A model generated the notes under the pieces. It made no database searches. It was not told where the DNA came from and was given only the letters and a program-made list of their open reading frames with translations. Shown here one piece after another: positions 11,399 to 29,633 of a stretch of 64,000 nt of DNA; positions within the stretch are counted from its first letter, which is position 1, and the number at the start of each line of letters is the position of its first letter. A program made the position numbers and the translations under genes. Source of the DNA: Actinostola sp. cb2023 (Eukaryota; Cnidaria; Anthozoa; Actiniaria; Actinostolidae); contig JAUJYZ010000878.1 in assembly GCA_033675265.1 (NCBI GenBank), positions 127,001 to 191,000 on the forward strand. Reading direction: 5' to 3'.

Positions 11399-13970
11399 TG
11401 GCGGTTCATTCGGGTGTCTAATCCCCGTCAGCGATTGACGTTGCCTTTTCAAACCACTATGAGTGTCATCAGAGCCAGTACAACCAACGGTTCCAATTCC
11501 TGTAGTCGTTGAAGGAACAGTTCTGACCTCACGATAGAAAACACGAAACATTGATTTGCGCAAGTTAGCTCGAAGAGATGAATAAATGATTGGATTGGCA
11601 AACGATGAAACATGAACTGACCATGCTCCCCCTGACATTATTGCCGAGGAGAGACTAAGCCCCACGAACTCCAGGGACCTGGTAACTACATACGGGGCCC
11701 AGCACAGGAGAAAGACAATCACAATGACGATGGAGACTTTGGCAAGCTTGGCCTCAATCATGGCTGAAAGAAAATCAGAAAAATATGAATCATTCTTTGG
11801 GCAATGAAAAAAGCGCGCGCTTTTCAAACTTTCCAAGGTTTTGTGACATTTCCAAAGAAATTCTAATGAGTTTCCAGTGCGTTTTTTTCCAGTGTACCGC
11901 AAGCGCATAATCATGGTGACGTCAGGAGTTAACCCATCTCCTCCATATTTGGTAACTGTACCCACAATGACATGGTTCAAAACAAACAAACAATGCAAAG
12001 TAACCATAAAAGCTTCTTCGATTTTATAGCCATAGATTTCTTAGATTTCTTAGATTTTATAGCAATTCTCAGCTATCAGTTAGATGATCAATCATACATT
12101 ATATTGATACTAAAAGACCATTAACTGTTTATATAAAAAAGCCGGCCTGTACTAATAGTTCATGCAGGGGTTGATTATTTCTTATCTTTACTCAGTCCTG
12201 CCATACGTTTCAGATTTTCTCATATGAGTTGATTTAAATCTATTACATTCATTAACTTTTTTTATGAAGTGACACCAACAAAATTGACATTTATTGGTGT
12301 TTTAACTCAAGGCTGATAGCGCCAATATTGGCTTCACTATATTGGTTTGGTTTCAGGGGATTATATCTTTGCTCAAATGATTGTCGTAGGTCTGGATATC
12401 AGGGCCGTACATAACCCAAAATCCAAGGCGGGGTCAGTACGTATATAACAGCAATAAATATTAAATAAAAATAGTACAGTTCTCAGTACTTTTTGGTATC
12501 TTTTTCGCCCTGCTAAGGGGCTGTGTACGGCCCTGGATAGTGGCGCCTTGTACTGTTACATACTCATAATTTAGTCAGTTTCTTCTGTATCTGCCTTAAT
12601 ATACATGAACGAATACAGAAGTGACAAAAAGAGAAACTGTTTTGAGTTCACTGAAAACCGATATTGATTGATGCGTTCTTTTGTCTTTTTGCTCAAAGAC
12701 GAAAAAGTAAGTACAATATATTTAAGAATCATTACCGTAGAAAGAAAAAAGCCAAAAACGAGACTAATAAAAGAAAGGAAGAAAGAGAGCAGAAGAAAAA
12801 ATAAAAAAGCAAATACAAAGTACTCAAAGAACCGTCACTAATCGACATTACAGTCAATAGGTGGCACATAAATAAAACCGAATTGACAGACCTAGTTTAA
12901 TCACTCCGCGGAGTTCTCACTATTTGAACAGCTAGTGTTCTTGCTAAGTAAAGTTGTTATTCAGCGCAGTTCCTGTTCATTATATTACTTTCAAAGCGAA
13001 AGTTACCTAAGAAAGAAATATATTTATAGCTCTTTTTACATATAAATGATCAAAGGCGTTTTCAATACTGAAACTGATTTACTTACTTCATGGCTCCTGA
13101 CTATGTCGCTTCATTTATACTTTTATTTATCAGTTTAAAAAAACTAAACTTGTCGATCACGCGAATAATAAGTCTCTATATTTCTTACTTTCCTCTATCT
13201 GCGGTAGAGAATAAACCGGGAAGTGAACCCGCAGCCTTACCTCGTCTATTGCATGCCTGCTGCGTTCGATTCAGTGAAGCTTTGTTATCTCTGTGCATTT
13301 CTTCCAAACCATAACTCAGTATTTTTCTGTTCTGAGCACGCACCAAAATCATCGTCCAGGAGTTTAGAATAACGATGAGAATCAAAGGTATGACGACATG
13401 GAACAATAAGATTGATAAAGTAAAAGCCATCGAACGTTTCCTCCAAGATAAGCCACAGTCAAAACTATCTGGGCTGAATTTAATCTCAAGAAATGATGCG
13501 CAAATGATGGAGAAAAGTGTGCCATGAACCCATGGATAAGCGATCATGAATACTTTAAGCTTAGGCTTCATGAGTTGGATGTAGCGTAGTGGGAAACCAA
13601 GGGCGACAAAACGATCAACACTCAACATTACTAATGTGAAGACTGAGATAAAGAAGAAAGAATACGATGTTAATCCACCGATAGTACACAGCACTCCGCC
13701 ATCGCTGATAATACGGACATCGATGACCGTCGCAAGCTGGTAACTCAGTGGAAAGGCAGCCGTTAGAAAGTCAGCCATGGCCAGGCTCATGATCAACTTG
13801 TTGGCGAAGCTAGAAAGAAGACGTTGGTTCCTTATGAATGCCAAAATCAGCAGAAAATTCCCACAGACACTCAGTACAATAATGATGGCTAATACAACAG
13901 ACAGAGAAATGATCTCAACGTTTGAACGAAGAATAAAAACTTGACTTGCGTTGGCCGTGTTGTTATTCAT
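11300..13970 (-). CDS. Class A (rhodopsin-like) GPCR, copy A, two exons
   Basis: Near-identical paralogue of the receptor at 4061-9004. Exon 1 is 13970-13241 and exon 2 is 11763-11300, joined in phase 1; predicted 397 aa. DRF at 119-121, Cys95/Cys172, CWAP in TM6 and NPIIY in TM7 are all present. Substitutions from copy B in exon 1 include Glu to Lys in the second extracellular loop (EIKFSP). After TM7 the frame continues past the copy B stop through a Ser/Thr-rich tail to HPNEPP, then enters inserted hairpin sequence. The last 35 or so residues (LKEWSTLSV through NASCD) are therefore element-derived. Cytoplasmic tail phosphorylation sites and sorting signals probably differ between copies. 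The intron is about 1.5 kb. Ligand unknown. Confidence 0.85.
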
Positions 13971-14030
13971 TTTCGCGCCAGTGAACTCACGATTTCGTTA
14001 GTATGGATGAAAGAAGCTGAAGCATCAATA

Positions 14031-14506
14031 CTGCCTATTCCCAAATGGGCAGTTCTTATATTAAGCTCTTTACCGTTGCCAAGCGTTTTGACTTGGAGCT
14101 ACTTATCGTTAGTTAACTGGCTTGAATAAAACATTAAGTGCATTACTCTCTCGAGGTAAAACTTAAGTGGATGATTGGATGTGTGCCACCCTTTAATGCC
14201 GGCTGTAAGTAGAAACGATCGCCCCGTTGAGTGTGTTTGAGTGTCCAATGTAAAAATAAATGATGTCATACTTTATATTTAACGACGCTTGTCTCGACCA
14301 ATCAGCAACATCTCTGCCATCAATGCCGATTTTTTTATAGTCAATCAAACTGCTGAACTTAACATTTGCTTTTCCTTAGGGACCGATCATTAATAGAGAC
14401 TTTAAGCATCGAGGAAGGGGACGCGAGGACGCCGACGAAGTTCGAATTTAATAAAGTGTTTTACTGTCGTCCTCACTTCCCCGTCCTCGGTGCTTAATGT
14501 CCCTAA
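14031..14506. other. Spacer ending in a small fold-back element
   Basis: No gene seen at 14031-14391. At 14392-14506 two imperfect arms of about 40 bp face each other: TTAAGCATCGAGGAAGGGGA on the left and TCCCCGTCCTCGGTGCTTAA on the right. This is MITE-like. Confidence 0.6.
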
Positions 14507-14510
14507 TAAG

Positions 14511-15532
14511 TGGAGGGGGAGGGCTGCTATGTTTGGGGGTAGGGCTGCTATGTTTGGGGGTAGGGCTGCTATGTTTGGGGGGAGGGCTGCTATGTTTGGG
14601 GGTAGGGCTGCTATGTTTGGGGGTAGGGCTGCTATGTTTGGGGGTAGGGCTGCTATGTTTGGGGGTAGGGCTGCTATGTTTGGGGGTAGGGCTGCTATGT
14701 TTGGGGGTAGGGCTGCTATGTTTGGGGGTAGGGCTGCTATGTTTGGGGGGAGGGCTGCTATGTTTGGGGGGAGGGCTGCTATTTGGGGGTAGGGCTGCTA
14801 TGTTTGGGGGGAGGGCTGCTATGTTTGGGGGGAGGGCTGCTATGTTTGGGGGTAGGGCTGCTATGTTTGGGGGGAGGGCTGCTATGTTTGGGGGGAGGGC
14901 TGCTATGTTTGGGGGGAGGGCTGCTATGTTTGGGGGGAGGGCTGCTATGTTTGGGGGTAGGGCTGCTATGTTTGGGGGTAGGGCTGCTATGTTTGTGGGT
15001 AGGGCTGCTATGTTTGTGGGTAGGGCTGCTATGTTTGGGGGTAGGGCTGCTATGTTTGTGGGTAGGGCTGCTATGTTTGGGGGGAGGGCTGCTATGTTTG
15101 TGGGTAGGGCTGCTATGTTTGGGGGGAGGGCTGCTATGTTTGTGGGTAGGGCTGCTATGTTTGTGGGTAGGGCTGCTATGTTTGGGGGGAGGGCTGCTAT
15201 GTTTGTGGGTAGGGCTGCTATGTTTGGGGGGAGGGCTGCTATGTTTGGGGGGAGGGCTGCTATGTTTGTGGGTAGGGCTGCTATGTTTGGGGGGAGGGCT
15301 GCTATGTTTGGGGGGAGGGCTGCTATGTTTGTGGGGAGGGCTGCTATGTTTGGGGGGAGGGCTGCTATGTTTGTGGGTAGGGCTGCTATGTTTGGGGGGA
15401 GGGCTGCTATGTTTGGGGGGAGGGCTGCTATGTTTGTGGGTAGGGCTGCTATGTTTGGGGGTAGGGCTGCTATGTTTGGGGGGAGGGCTGCTATGTTTGG
15501 GGGTAGGGCTGCTATGTTTGGGGGGAGGGCTG
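14511..15532. repeat. 21-bp G-rich minisatellite, about 49 units
   Basis: The unit is AGGGCTGCTATGTTTGGGGG plus T or G. Variants have GTGGGT or GGGGGG, and their order gives a readable copy history. Because 21 is a multiple of 3, five or more frames stay open and translate as GRAAMFG, GLLCLGV or NIAALPP repeats. These are not supported as genes. The G-rich strand has repeated GGGGG and GGG tracts that could form G-quadruplexes. Confidence 0.95.
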
Positions 15533-17040
15533 ACACTGAGGACAGTGTAGGAAGTAATCAGTGATATGTGTAAATCACAAATGGCTCTTGGAGAACGCTG
15601 GAAATAGCATTTCCGACCCCCCTACCGGCTCACGCCTACGCCGCTCGCTATACTACACTCCTCGGTTCCATAACAGCTAAAAAGCTCCATAAACATGGTA
15701 TTTATGTATGGTATTTAGTGCTGAGATGTTCAGTATGTATTGTTTCATGATTTTTATGTTCACTTGCAATGGGGGATGGCCACATTTTTTTGAACTCAAA
15801 TATGGGGAGGGCTAAACAATTTTAGACTCCAAACAGGGGGAGGGCCATAAATTTTTGGCTGAACTTTTCTCCGACATAGCAGCCCTCCCATGCAACAAGT
15901 TAAACAAATACATTAATATGGAAATACTTAGAACAAGGAATACTAATCCCAAAAGCCTTCAAACGAAAAGACAAAAGATCGTCATAAGTCATAATGATAT
16001 ACGCCACAGCCACAGGAAGCCCAACCGATCACTTTCAAAGATTGATATGCAGTGAACACCCACCCATACATAGGCACACTATAGATCGTTTTTACATACA
16101 GGTTAGTATTCTAGCCCCGTATGCAATGGGATCCCTTTGTTCTGCGGTAGAAACTCAGCTCGGTCAATAAACCAACAGGGAGAAATCGTGTTCTAAAAAT
16201 ACCCAAACTTGTTCAAACGCCGTGACATAGCCCCAATATGTAGCATGGATGCTCCTAGCTACTTATGGTCTCCTATGCCCTTTGTCGTAATCCACTACTT
16301 TGCCCGATAGGCTCTGGGGATAGAATAATTTATTAATTCGTGTAAAGATAAAAATAAGTTATAAATTATTCCCCGGAGCCTCGTATGAGTGACTAGATGG
16401 AGAAATGGTCTACTGGGTTTACTAGTTATGGTTTATTGATTTTAACACTGTCCCCGCGGGCTGTTGTTCCAAACCTTATTCACGTGACGTCCCTAAGGAT
16501 ATTACACTGCGCATCAGCATATCAATGAAGCTTCGCCGAATACACTACAAAAATCACACCTAAATATAATATGAGTGACTAGATGGAGCAATGTTCTAAT
16601 AGGGTTTATCTGAAGTTATGGCTTAGGGGCCGGATATTCCCTCCCTCACTGGCCTTTAGGTTAGGACCTAGTTTTATGTAGCACCGGGATAGCGCGGGCG
16701 GGGCCGAAATATTCACCCTTTACGTAAGTCGATTCAATGTCTCAGCTTCTTAGAATGTCTCGGGAGAATCGTCCCATTATTTCTTTTTTCTTTTTCCTTT
16801 TTTCGAGTTTTCGTTTTCGTATTTCCTTTGATACGGGAGGGGTGGGACCGTGACAAAAACCAAGCAGCCAAAGGCCTGGAGTTCGAGTCTCACAGGAGTC
16901 GATCTTTTTTTTCTGTACATGTTTTTTCTTCTTCTTTTTATAGCGCATTTCATTTTTTCTCTCTTTTTTATTGTTCATTCCTTTTAGTTCATATTGATTT
17001 CATTTTTATCGGATTTTTCTTTGAGGTATTTTGAAATAAA
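15533..17040. other. Gene-poor spacer with small repeats
   Basis: No convincing coding exon. A fold-back element lies at 16310-16382 (GGCTCTGGGGATAGAATAAT, complement at the right end). A short direct repeat (GAGTGACTAGATGGAG) occurs near 16388 and 16572. Around 16845-16905 a B-box-like stretch (GAGTTCGAGTCTC) followed by a T-run suggests a possible tRNA-derived SINE fragment; this last call is weak. Confidence 0.5.
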
Positions 17041-18725
17041 CAAGACGCTCAATGAGCGTACACTCGGGCTTATGACAAGGACAATGTCAGTTGCGTGAGG
17101 AGGGACCTGACAATGACTGACAGTTGCGTGACGAGGGAGACTATGTGTCGGTGAGCATAGATAAAAATCTCCGAATCGTACTTCCGTAGCACGTACTTGG
17201 AACGTCCAGTTGAGGTTCATATTCATGGTCAGACGGTTCTGATAACGTCTTTGGTTTCTTCGTTATCGCAGAGGAAAGTCGAACTTCGTATCTTTTGAAC
17301 ATCCAGTTGATTCAGACTACGGTATGATGTGACAAAGCTCGACCAATCTGCTGTCTCTGCCTATACATTGAAAGATCTTGTTCGATTTATCTCGAAATCA
17401 GAAAGGAATTATCGATTAAAAATCAAAAGCTGCTTATGTTAGATTTAAGATGTGACCTCAAGTGACCTCAAATACGTTTAAAGACGTACCACGTACAGCG
17501 TACCTTGAAGAGTCGGAGATCTTTATCTATGCTCACCGACACAAATAGTCCCTCGTCACTGAGCGTCTTCTTCTGTAATAGATCCCTAAAATCTAAGGAC
17601 GTTTTGATTTCGATTGTATTTTTGCCGTTCACTGACCTGTTTTGAGCGTGGAAATTCTGTTTTAATTTAAATAGCGCTACGCGGCAGTTCTAAAATTAGG
17701 TCGCGTAATAGATGTATGACTCACACAAGGATCATACAACTGTCATCGTACTGAAAAGAACACGGATTTTCGAACATTGACCTTGCTCGCCTTTGCTTTG
17801 ATGTAGTTTTGAAGTACGATTTTTACGATTCCTTTTCCTTCTGAATTTTTCAAACGTGGAATAAAATAAACATCCATCATGAGTTATTGAAAACAAGACG
17901 CTCAATGAGCGTATACTCGGGCTTTACGACAAGGACAAAGACAGTTGCATTTGCGTGACGAGGGAGACTATGTATGGGTGAGCATAGAGAAAAATGACCG
18001 AATTGTACAATGTGTTATTGAATATGTTGTGAGAGCGAATCATACTTTCGGATTTAGTTCGATAGGCGTTCGGAAACCATTCGACCCGTTTGTGGCGACA
18101 TGAATATGCAACCTCAAGTGACCTCAAGTACGTTTAAATACGTACCATAAACGTATACCTCGAAGAGTCGGAGATCTTTATCGATGCTCATCGACATAAA
18201 TAGTCTCTCTCGTCACGCAACTCAGTGTCATTGTCATATTAAATACCCGGCCGTCTATACGCTCATTGAGCGTCTTCTTCTGTAACAGATCCCTAAAATC
18301 TAATGACGTTTTGATTTCGATTGTATTTTTGCCGTTCACTGACCTGTTTTGAGCGTGGAAATTCTGCTTTAAATAGCGCTGCGCGGCGGTTCTAAAATTA
18401 GGTCGCATCATAGATGTATGACTCAGATAACGATCATGCATCGTACTGAAAAGAACACGGGGAAACCTACATTTCATCATGCAAACACTGCTTATTTTCA
18501 AAACAATTGTCAGTAAAAAATATAACTAACAAAATCGGACTGAAGGATATGAAAAATTTGGTTTGTTTGTCTAATTAATGCGCTTCTCTATTGTGCAAGT
18601 ATATAAATAGGCTAAAACTACTTTGGCATGATCCCAAATTTCGTACATTGACCTTGCTCGCCTTTGCTTTGATGAAGTTTTGAAGTACGATTTATACGAT
18701 TCCTTTTCCTCCTGAATTTTTCAAA
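17041..18725. repeat. Tandem duplication of a fold-back repeat, about 850-bp units
   Basis: Units at 17041-17855 and 17892-18725. Each begins with a fold-back element (17041-17570 and 17892-18278) whose ends carry the near-palindrome ACGCTCAATGAGCGT. Each fold-back is followed by the same tail (GATCCCTAAAATCTAA... and CCTTGCTCGCCTTTGCTTTG). A third, one-sided copy of the fold-back end is at 49935-50030. Open frames at 17924-18127 and 18178-18501 fall inside these repeats. Confidence 0.8.
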
Positions 18726-19376
18726 AATAAGATTCAAATCTACTTGAGTCCTGTGTGTCGTTTGTTTTCCCTTATCTGCCGAGTAATCTTGAAACTCGAT
18801 ACGATCAAATACGTCGCATACTTTCTTCATTCTTTGACCAAACAAAACTAAAAAAAACAAGAAAGCCCATTTTATAACTCGGGCTTCCTTCGGAAGGGCC
18901 CGAGTAAAAAGTTTTGATTTTGACAAGGCAATGCACAGGAACCCCAATGATATATATATATATGCAAATCAGGCGTTTGTTTCTGAGCTGTTATTGGTCG
19001 TATTCAGCCTAGCTTCGCGCTCGGTTAGGAGAAGACGCCTGGGCTACGCTGGGTGGTATTGTCGACTGTGGAAATTCTGCGGTATTCATTACATTGTTGA
19101 GTAACAGGCTAAAACTACTTATGTAGACGATAGAAATAAGTAAGAAGTCCGAGTTTACGCTGATAGAGAGTATTACTAATATATGATTATTATGATTGTT
19201 ATTATTGACATAAGTATCGGGCTACCTGTGTCAGTCCAAAAAAGGTGGGATTACTGCAGCCCAGGCTCTCGCGGCAAGCCGGGGGTGGAATATCGTAGTC
19301 GTTCACTATCGGTGCGAGAGCTGATAGTGACTTTCAGTCGATCGATCGGGCTTAACATACCTTGACGTACTCTAAC
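18726..19376. other. Upstream region of GRB2
   Basis: No exon or recognisable core promoter was identified. A short AT repeat (ATATATATATAT) is at about 18951. The sequence immediately before the start reads CTCTAACATGG, an acceptable initiation context. The 5' UTR and promoter probably lie here. Confidence 0.4.
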
Positions 19377-26493
<7,117 letters not shown>

Positions 26494-26674
26494 TTATATC
26501 ACACACCAAGTTACGAACTGTCTGGAAGAAGTTAGTGAACATGCATGGAAAGAGTTTTGTATTAAATGTATTTTGCTATGTAGTCTTATAACAAATCAAT
26601 CAGTATGGCAAAACTAATGTATTAGTTCTTGTCAGTTTTGCTAATGGAGAAATCTATAGAAATAATAGTTATCT

Positions 26675-26815
26675 GACCTGGTTGCACTAAAGGTGAATAG
26701 CATGCTATCCAACGGATTAAGTCTTCTACTGATGCAGTTATCCAATAATATCCATTGGATAGGACTGATCCAGTGGATAGCACTATATTCACCTTCCATG
26801 CAAACCGGGACCAGG
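26675..26815. mobile_element. Fold-back MITE, second GGTTGCAC family member
   Basis: Starts GACCTGGTTGCACTAAAGGT and ends CACCTTCCATGCAAACCGGG. It shares ends and the internal ATCCATTGGATAGGACTGAT block with 21089-21367 but is shorter. It lies about 180 bp after the GRB2 stop, probably within the 3' UTR. Confidence 0.85.
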
Positions 26816-26981
26816 TAGATACATGTAGATTAGTTGATTAATACTTAGATAATTAAATCCAACAAATATGTCTCAATTAGGTCGACTTGCCAGACTGTGA
26901 ATGAATGTGTACTAATGTTGCAATGGAAACTTTATAGTATTACAGCTTATATCAGACAATAATTATTGTATTATTTGTATT

Positions 26982-27147
26982 TATACACCGATTCCGAACA
27001 TGGCGATAATTTGAATAACCATTGTTCCCGACTGACCAGCCTCTCATACAGGTGAGAACGCTTTTGTGTTTCCACATGAACACGAGGCTAGTCAGTCAAA
27101 GAACAATGGTTATTCAAATTGGTCGCCATGTTCGGAATCGGTGTATA
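26982..27147. mobile_element. Fold-back element downstream of GRB2
   Basis: Arms of about 47 bp start TATACACCGATTCCGAACAT and pair with the right end GTTCGGAATCGGTGTATA. The interior pairs again around ACTGACCAGCCTC and GAGGCTAGTCAGT. Confidence 0.85.
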
Positions 27148-28543
27148 GGCCAAACTATGATTACAAATATGATAGTTGAAGCTTTCAGTTGTCGCATCTA
27201 ATTAAATGTTTGTACTATATTCCCACATGTCATTCTCTTGAATTAATCTCACCATTTTTCTATCAAATGTACACATGTATAACCCACCTAATAATTAGTT
27301 CTAAATGATTTGAGAATATTAATATAACATGCAATGTCAGGTTCAATTGTATATAATAGTTTACATAATGGATTCTTGAAAATCAAGTTTTTGATTGTTT
27401 TATTGCTGTTCTATAAATTGCTTTGCTTTCACATGAGCATACACTAACGTTTACAGTGTATAACCTGAAAACCTTTGAGAATGTAAAGTTAGTGGAATTG
27501 CTTATTAAAATCAAAAGCTTGCTACAATTTGTTTGGTAATTAAAAGTTCAACTTCAATGCATGAATCTTTAGACTTTAGTATTAAAGCTTAGTATTAACT
27601 TACTTCTACTGAATGCTTGTAGTAGATGAAGTTGCATTGCATTTTATGATTGATATTGCAAGGTGTGCTTACAGCTCCTATAAAATACACCAGAAACTTG
27701 ACATGTCCAAGCATAATCTAATGTACGTTCTCTATCAAAGACTTGGAAAAATTATCAATGATTGAACTAACCTTCGTTTTAGGTAAAGATACCAGTTCTA
27801 GGTCCTCTAGACCTACATTTTGTATTTTTTTGTATTTTGCCGGATTTTGTGAATTCGAACTGCTGGCGCGCGCGACACACGTCACGTGATACGTACGTAC
27901 GTCACTTCGCCTACTCTGATTGGTGGATAGAATAAAAAACAGTTTTGATTTGAATATAAGCAATAAAAGGGGATTGAATGGAATGCGAAGGCAAAAAATA
28001 TCTTCCAGAAATTCAGGCAAAAGCAAAAGTGAGTTTTAGATCGCAATGGTACTGTAGATGGGAAGACTGCTCGTCATTACGACAACTATTTATGACGTAA
28101 TTAAGATGATTTTTGACGTCACAGAACGCGTGGTTCGACGTTGTCATTGTCCATGGTTCGAATTGCTCATTCTGTAGTTTTCTTGTTCCTTTTCTGGCAG
28201 TTAGTCGATGGTTATTCTTTCTCTGAATACCGAACGTTCGTGCGATTGTTCGGTCGTGGACGGCGACAGGTAATTTCATAGCTTTGAACTTTGGATATCC
28301 TCAAGAGAAAAAACAATTTGAAGTTTGTTTGTTTTTGACTTTAGAAACGAGCGATATCCGAAACCATTCGAAACTGTAAGCATTGGAAAATTGCTCATTC
28401 TGATGACCCGGATGTAACAGATGTGGTCGTACGTCTACATAATAGTGTATGTATATAGAATCTAAGACCGCAAGGATGGATGGGAAATCAGTGCATGATA
28501 AATTCAATATTCTCGTGTTTTTGAATATGATCCTACAAGTCGC
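27148..28543. other. Intergenic region after GRB2
   Basis: No exon supported. The minus-strand open frames at 27718-28026, 28013-28279 and 28301-28549 show no recognisable domain or splice continuity. Confidence 0.5.
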
Positions 28544-28780
28544 AAACAATACGCTTACAAACGCGACACTACGCGAATAAAGGCAACAATACGCTTACAA
28601 ACGCGACACTACGCGAATAAACGCAACACTACGCGAATAAACGCGACACAACGCGAATAAACGCGACACTACGCGAATAAACGCAACAATACGCTTACAA
28701 ACGCAACACTACGCGAACAAACGCAAAACTACGCGAACAAACACAACACTACGCGAACAAACGCAACACTACGCGAATAG
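28544..28780. repeat. 20-bp minisatellite, about 12 units
   Basis: The unit is close to ACGCGAATAAACGCAACACT, with variants ACGCTTACAAACGC and ACGCGAACAAACGC. GC-biased on an AT-rich background. Confidence 0.9.
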
Positions 28781-29633
28781 AACTGTGACTCTCTTTTCTT
28801 CATTTATTTTGCGATAAGGCCAAGTCGGTGAAAAAGATGTCATCAGCCCTCCAGTGTCATACGATGAGAAAACTCAAAGAACCTAAACTTGGATACAAAG
28901 TTAATGCGGTAAATTAACGACATAGAAACGGTTCAATAATTGGTCATAATTGTTTTATTAAACATTTTGTATAAGTGAGAACACCATTATAATGAGGTTA
29001 ATTAAATGAGATATAATTAACAACGAATGAAAACAAAATTTGAATGAACTTGACAGGATAAATCTATTATCTGCAGCAGATAACATAAGTAGTATCCTGT
29101 CATGTCCACACACTGTCGAGAATTAACTGTATGCTCTCAGCCAATCAGATGCGTGCTCGTTATGATGGTTATGAGAGCTGTGACCGAAAAGGATTCTGGA
29201 TAAAATGTTCATCTCGAATTATTATTATTAAATTATTATTATTATTATAAAATGTAAAATCAACGAAGATCCTTCCAGACAAATACATGTACTTCAAATA
29301 TAACATGCATGGCTCAATCACTGACTTTTTGCATCATTTTGACAACGATTGTGCATAGTTTATTTTCTCTGTGATAACTGTCTGTATCTGTAGCCATGGG
29401 CAACCTTTACAGATTTTAAAAAGATTGAGATTGAGATAGAACTGTATAATGTAATATGATTATGTATGGTCAGCGGTTACATTTAGAGTACGCATAAAAA
29501 GTATCACCCGACCTCAGATCTCGACCAATGTACATTGCATTTCAAAACTTCGTGAGTGACAACATTTCTCGCTTACAGGGGGCCACTATGGACATTTTGT
29601 TTTCAATAGCTGTTTCACCATCTCATTACCATC
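28781..29633. other. Region with a possible orphan exon
   Basis: A stretch at 28828-28909 (MSSALQCHTMRKLKEPKLGY then KVNA, followed by GTAAAT) could be a coding exon of the next gene but has no firm partner. At 29575 a good acceptor (CGCTTACAG) opens a second frame that is out of phase with the later exons. Neither is claimed as a gene. Confidence 0.3.

Larger units (their letters stand above)
9679..14030. repeat. Tandem segmental duplication, copy 2
   Basis: Second copy of the flank, 52-bp array, GPCR unit described at 142-9060. It carries two insertions that copy 1 lacks (9830-10102 and about 11003-11398), only six 52-bp units, and no large fold-back element in the intron. Homology ends near 14030 after AAGCTGAAGCATCAATAC. 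Confidence 0.85.

Noticed and set aside
11300..12007. Minus-strand 235-aa frame taken as one exon from 12007
   Set aside because: Sequence before 11763 lacks similarity to the receptor family; a good acceptor (TTTCTTTCAG) at 11764-11765 restores the TM5-TM6 junction in phase with exon 1.
4061..13970. Opsin identity for the GPCR genes
   Set aside because: The retinal-binding Lys in TM7 is His (copies A and B) or Asp (copy C).
14448..15564. Long open frames of 255-362 aa on both strands
   Set aside because: They are the 21-bp minisatellite read in frames that cannot contain a stop; there are no splice sites, flanking coding sequence or family similarity.
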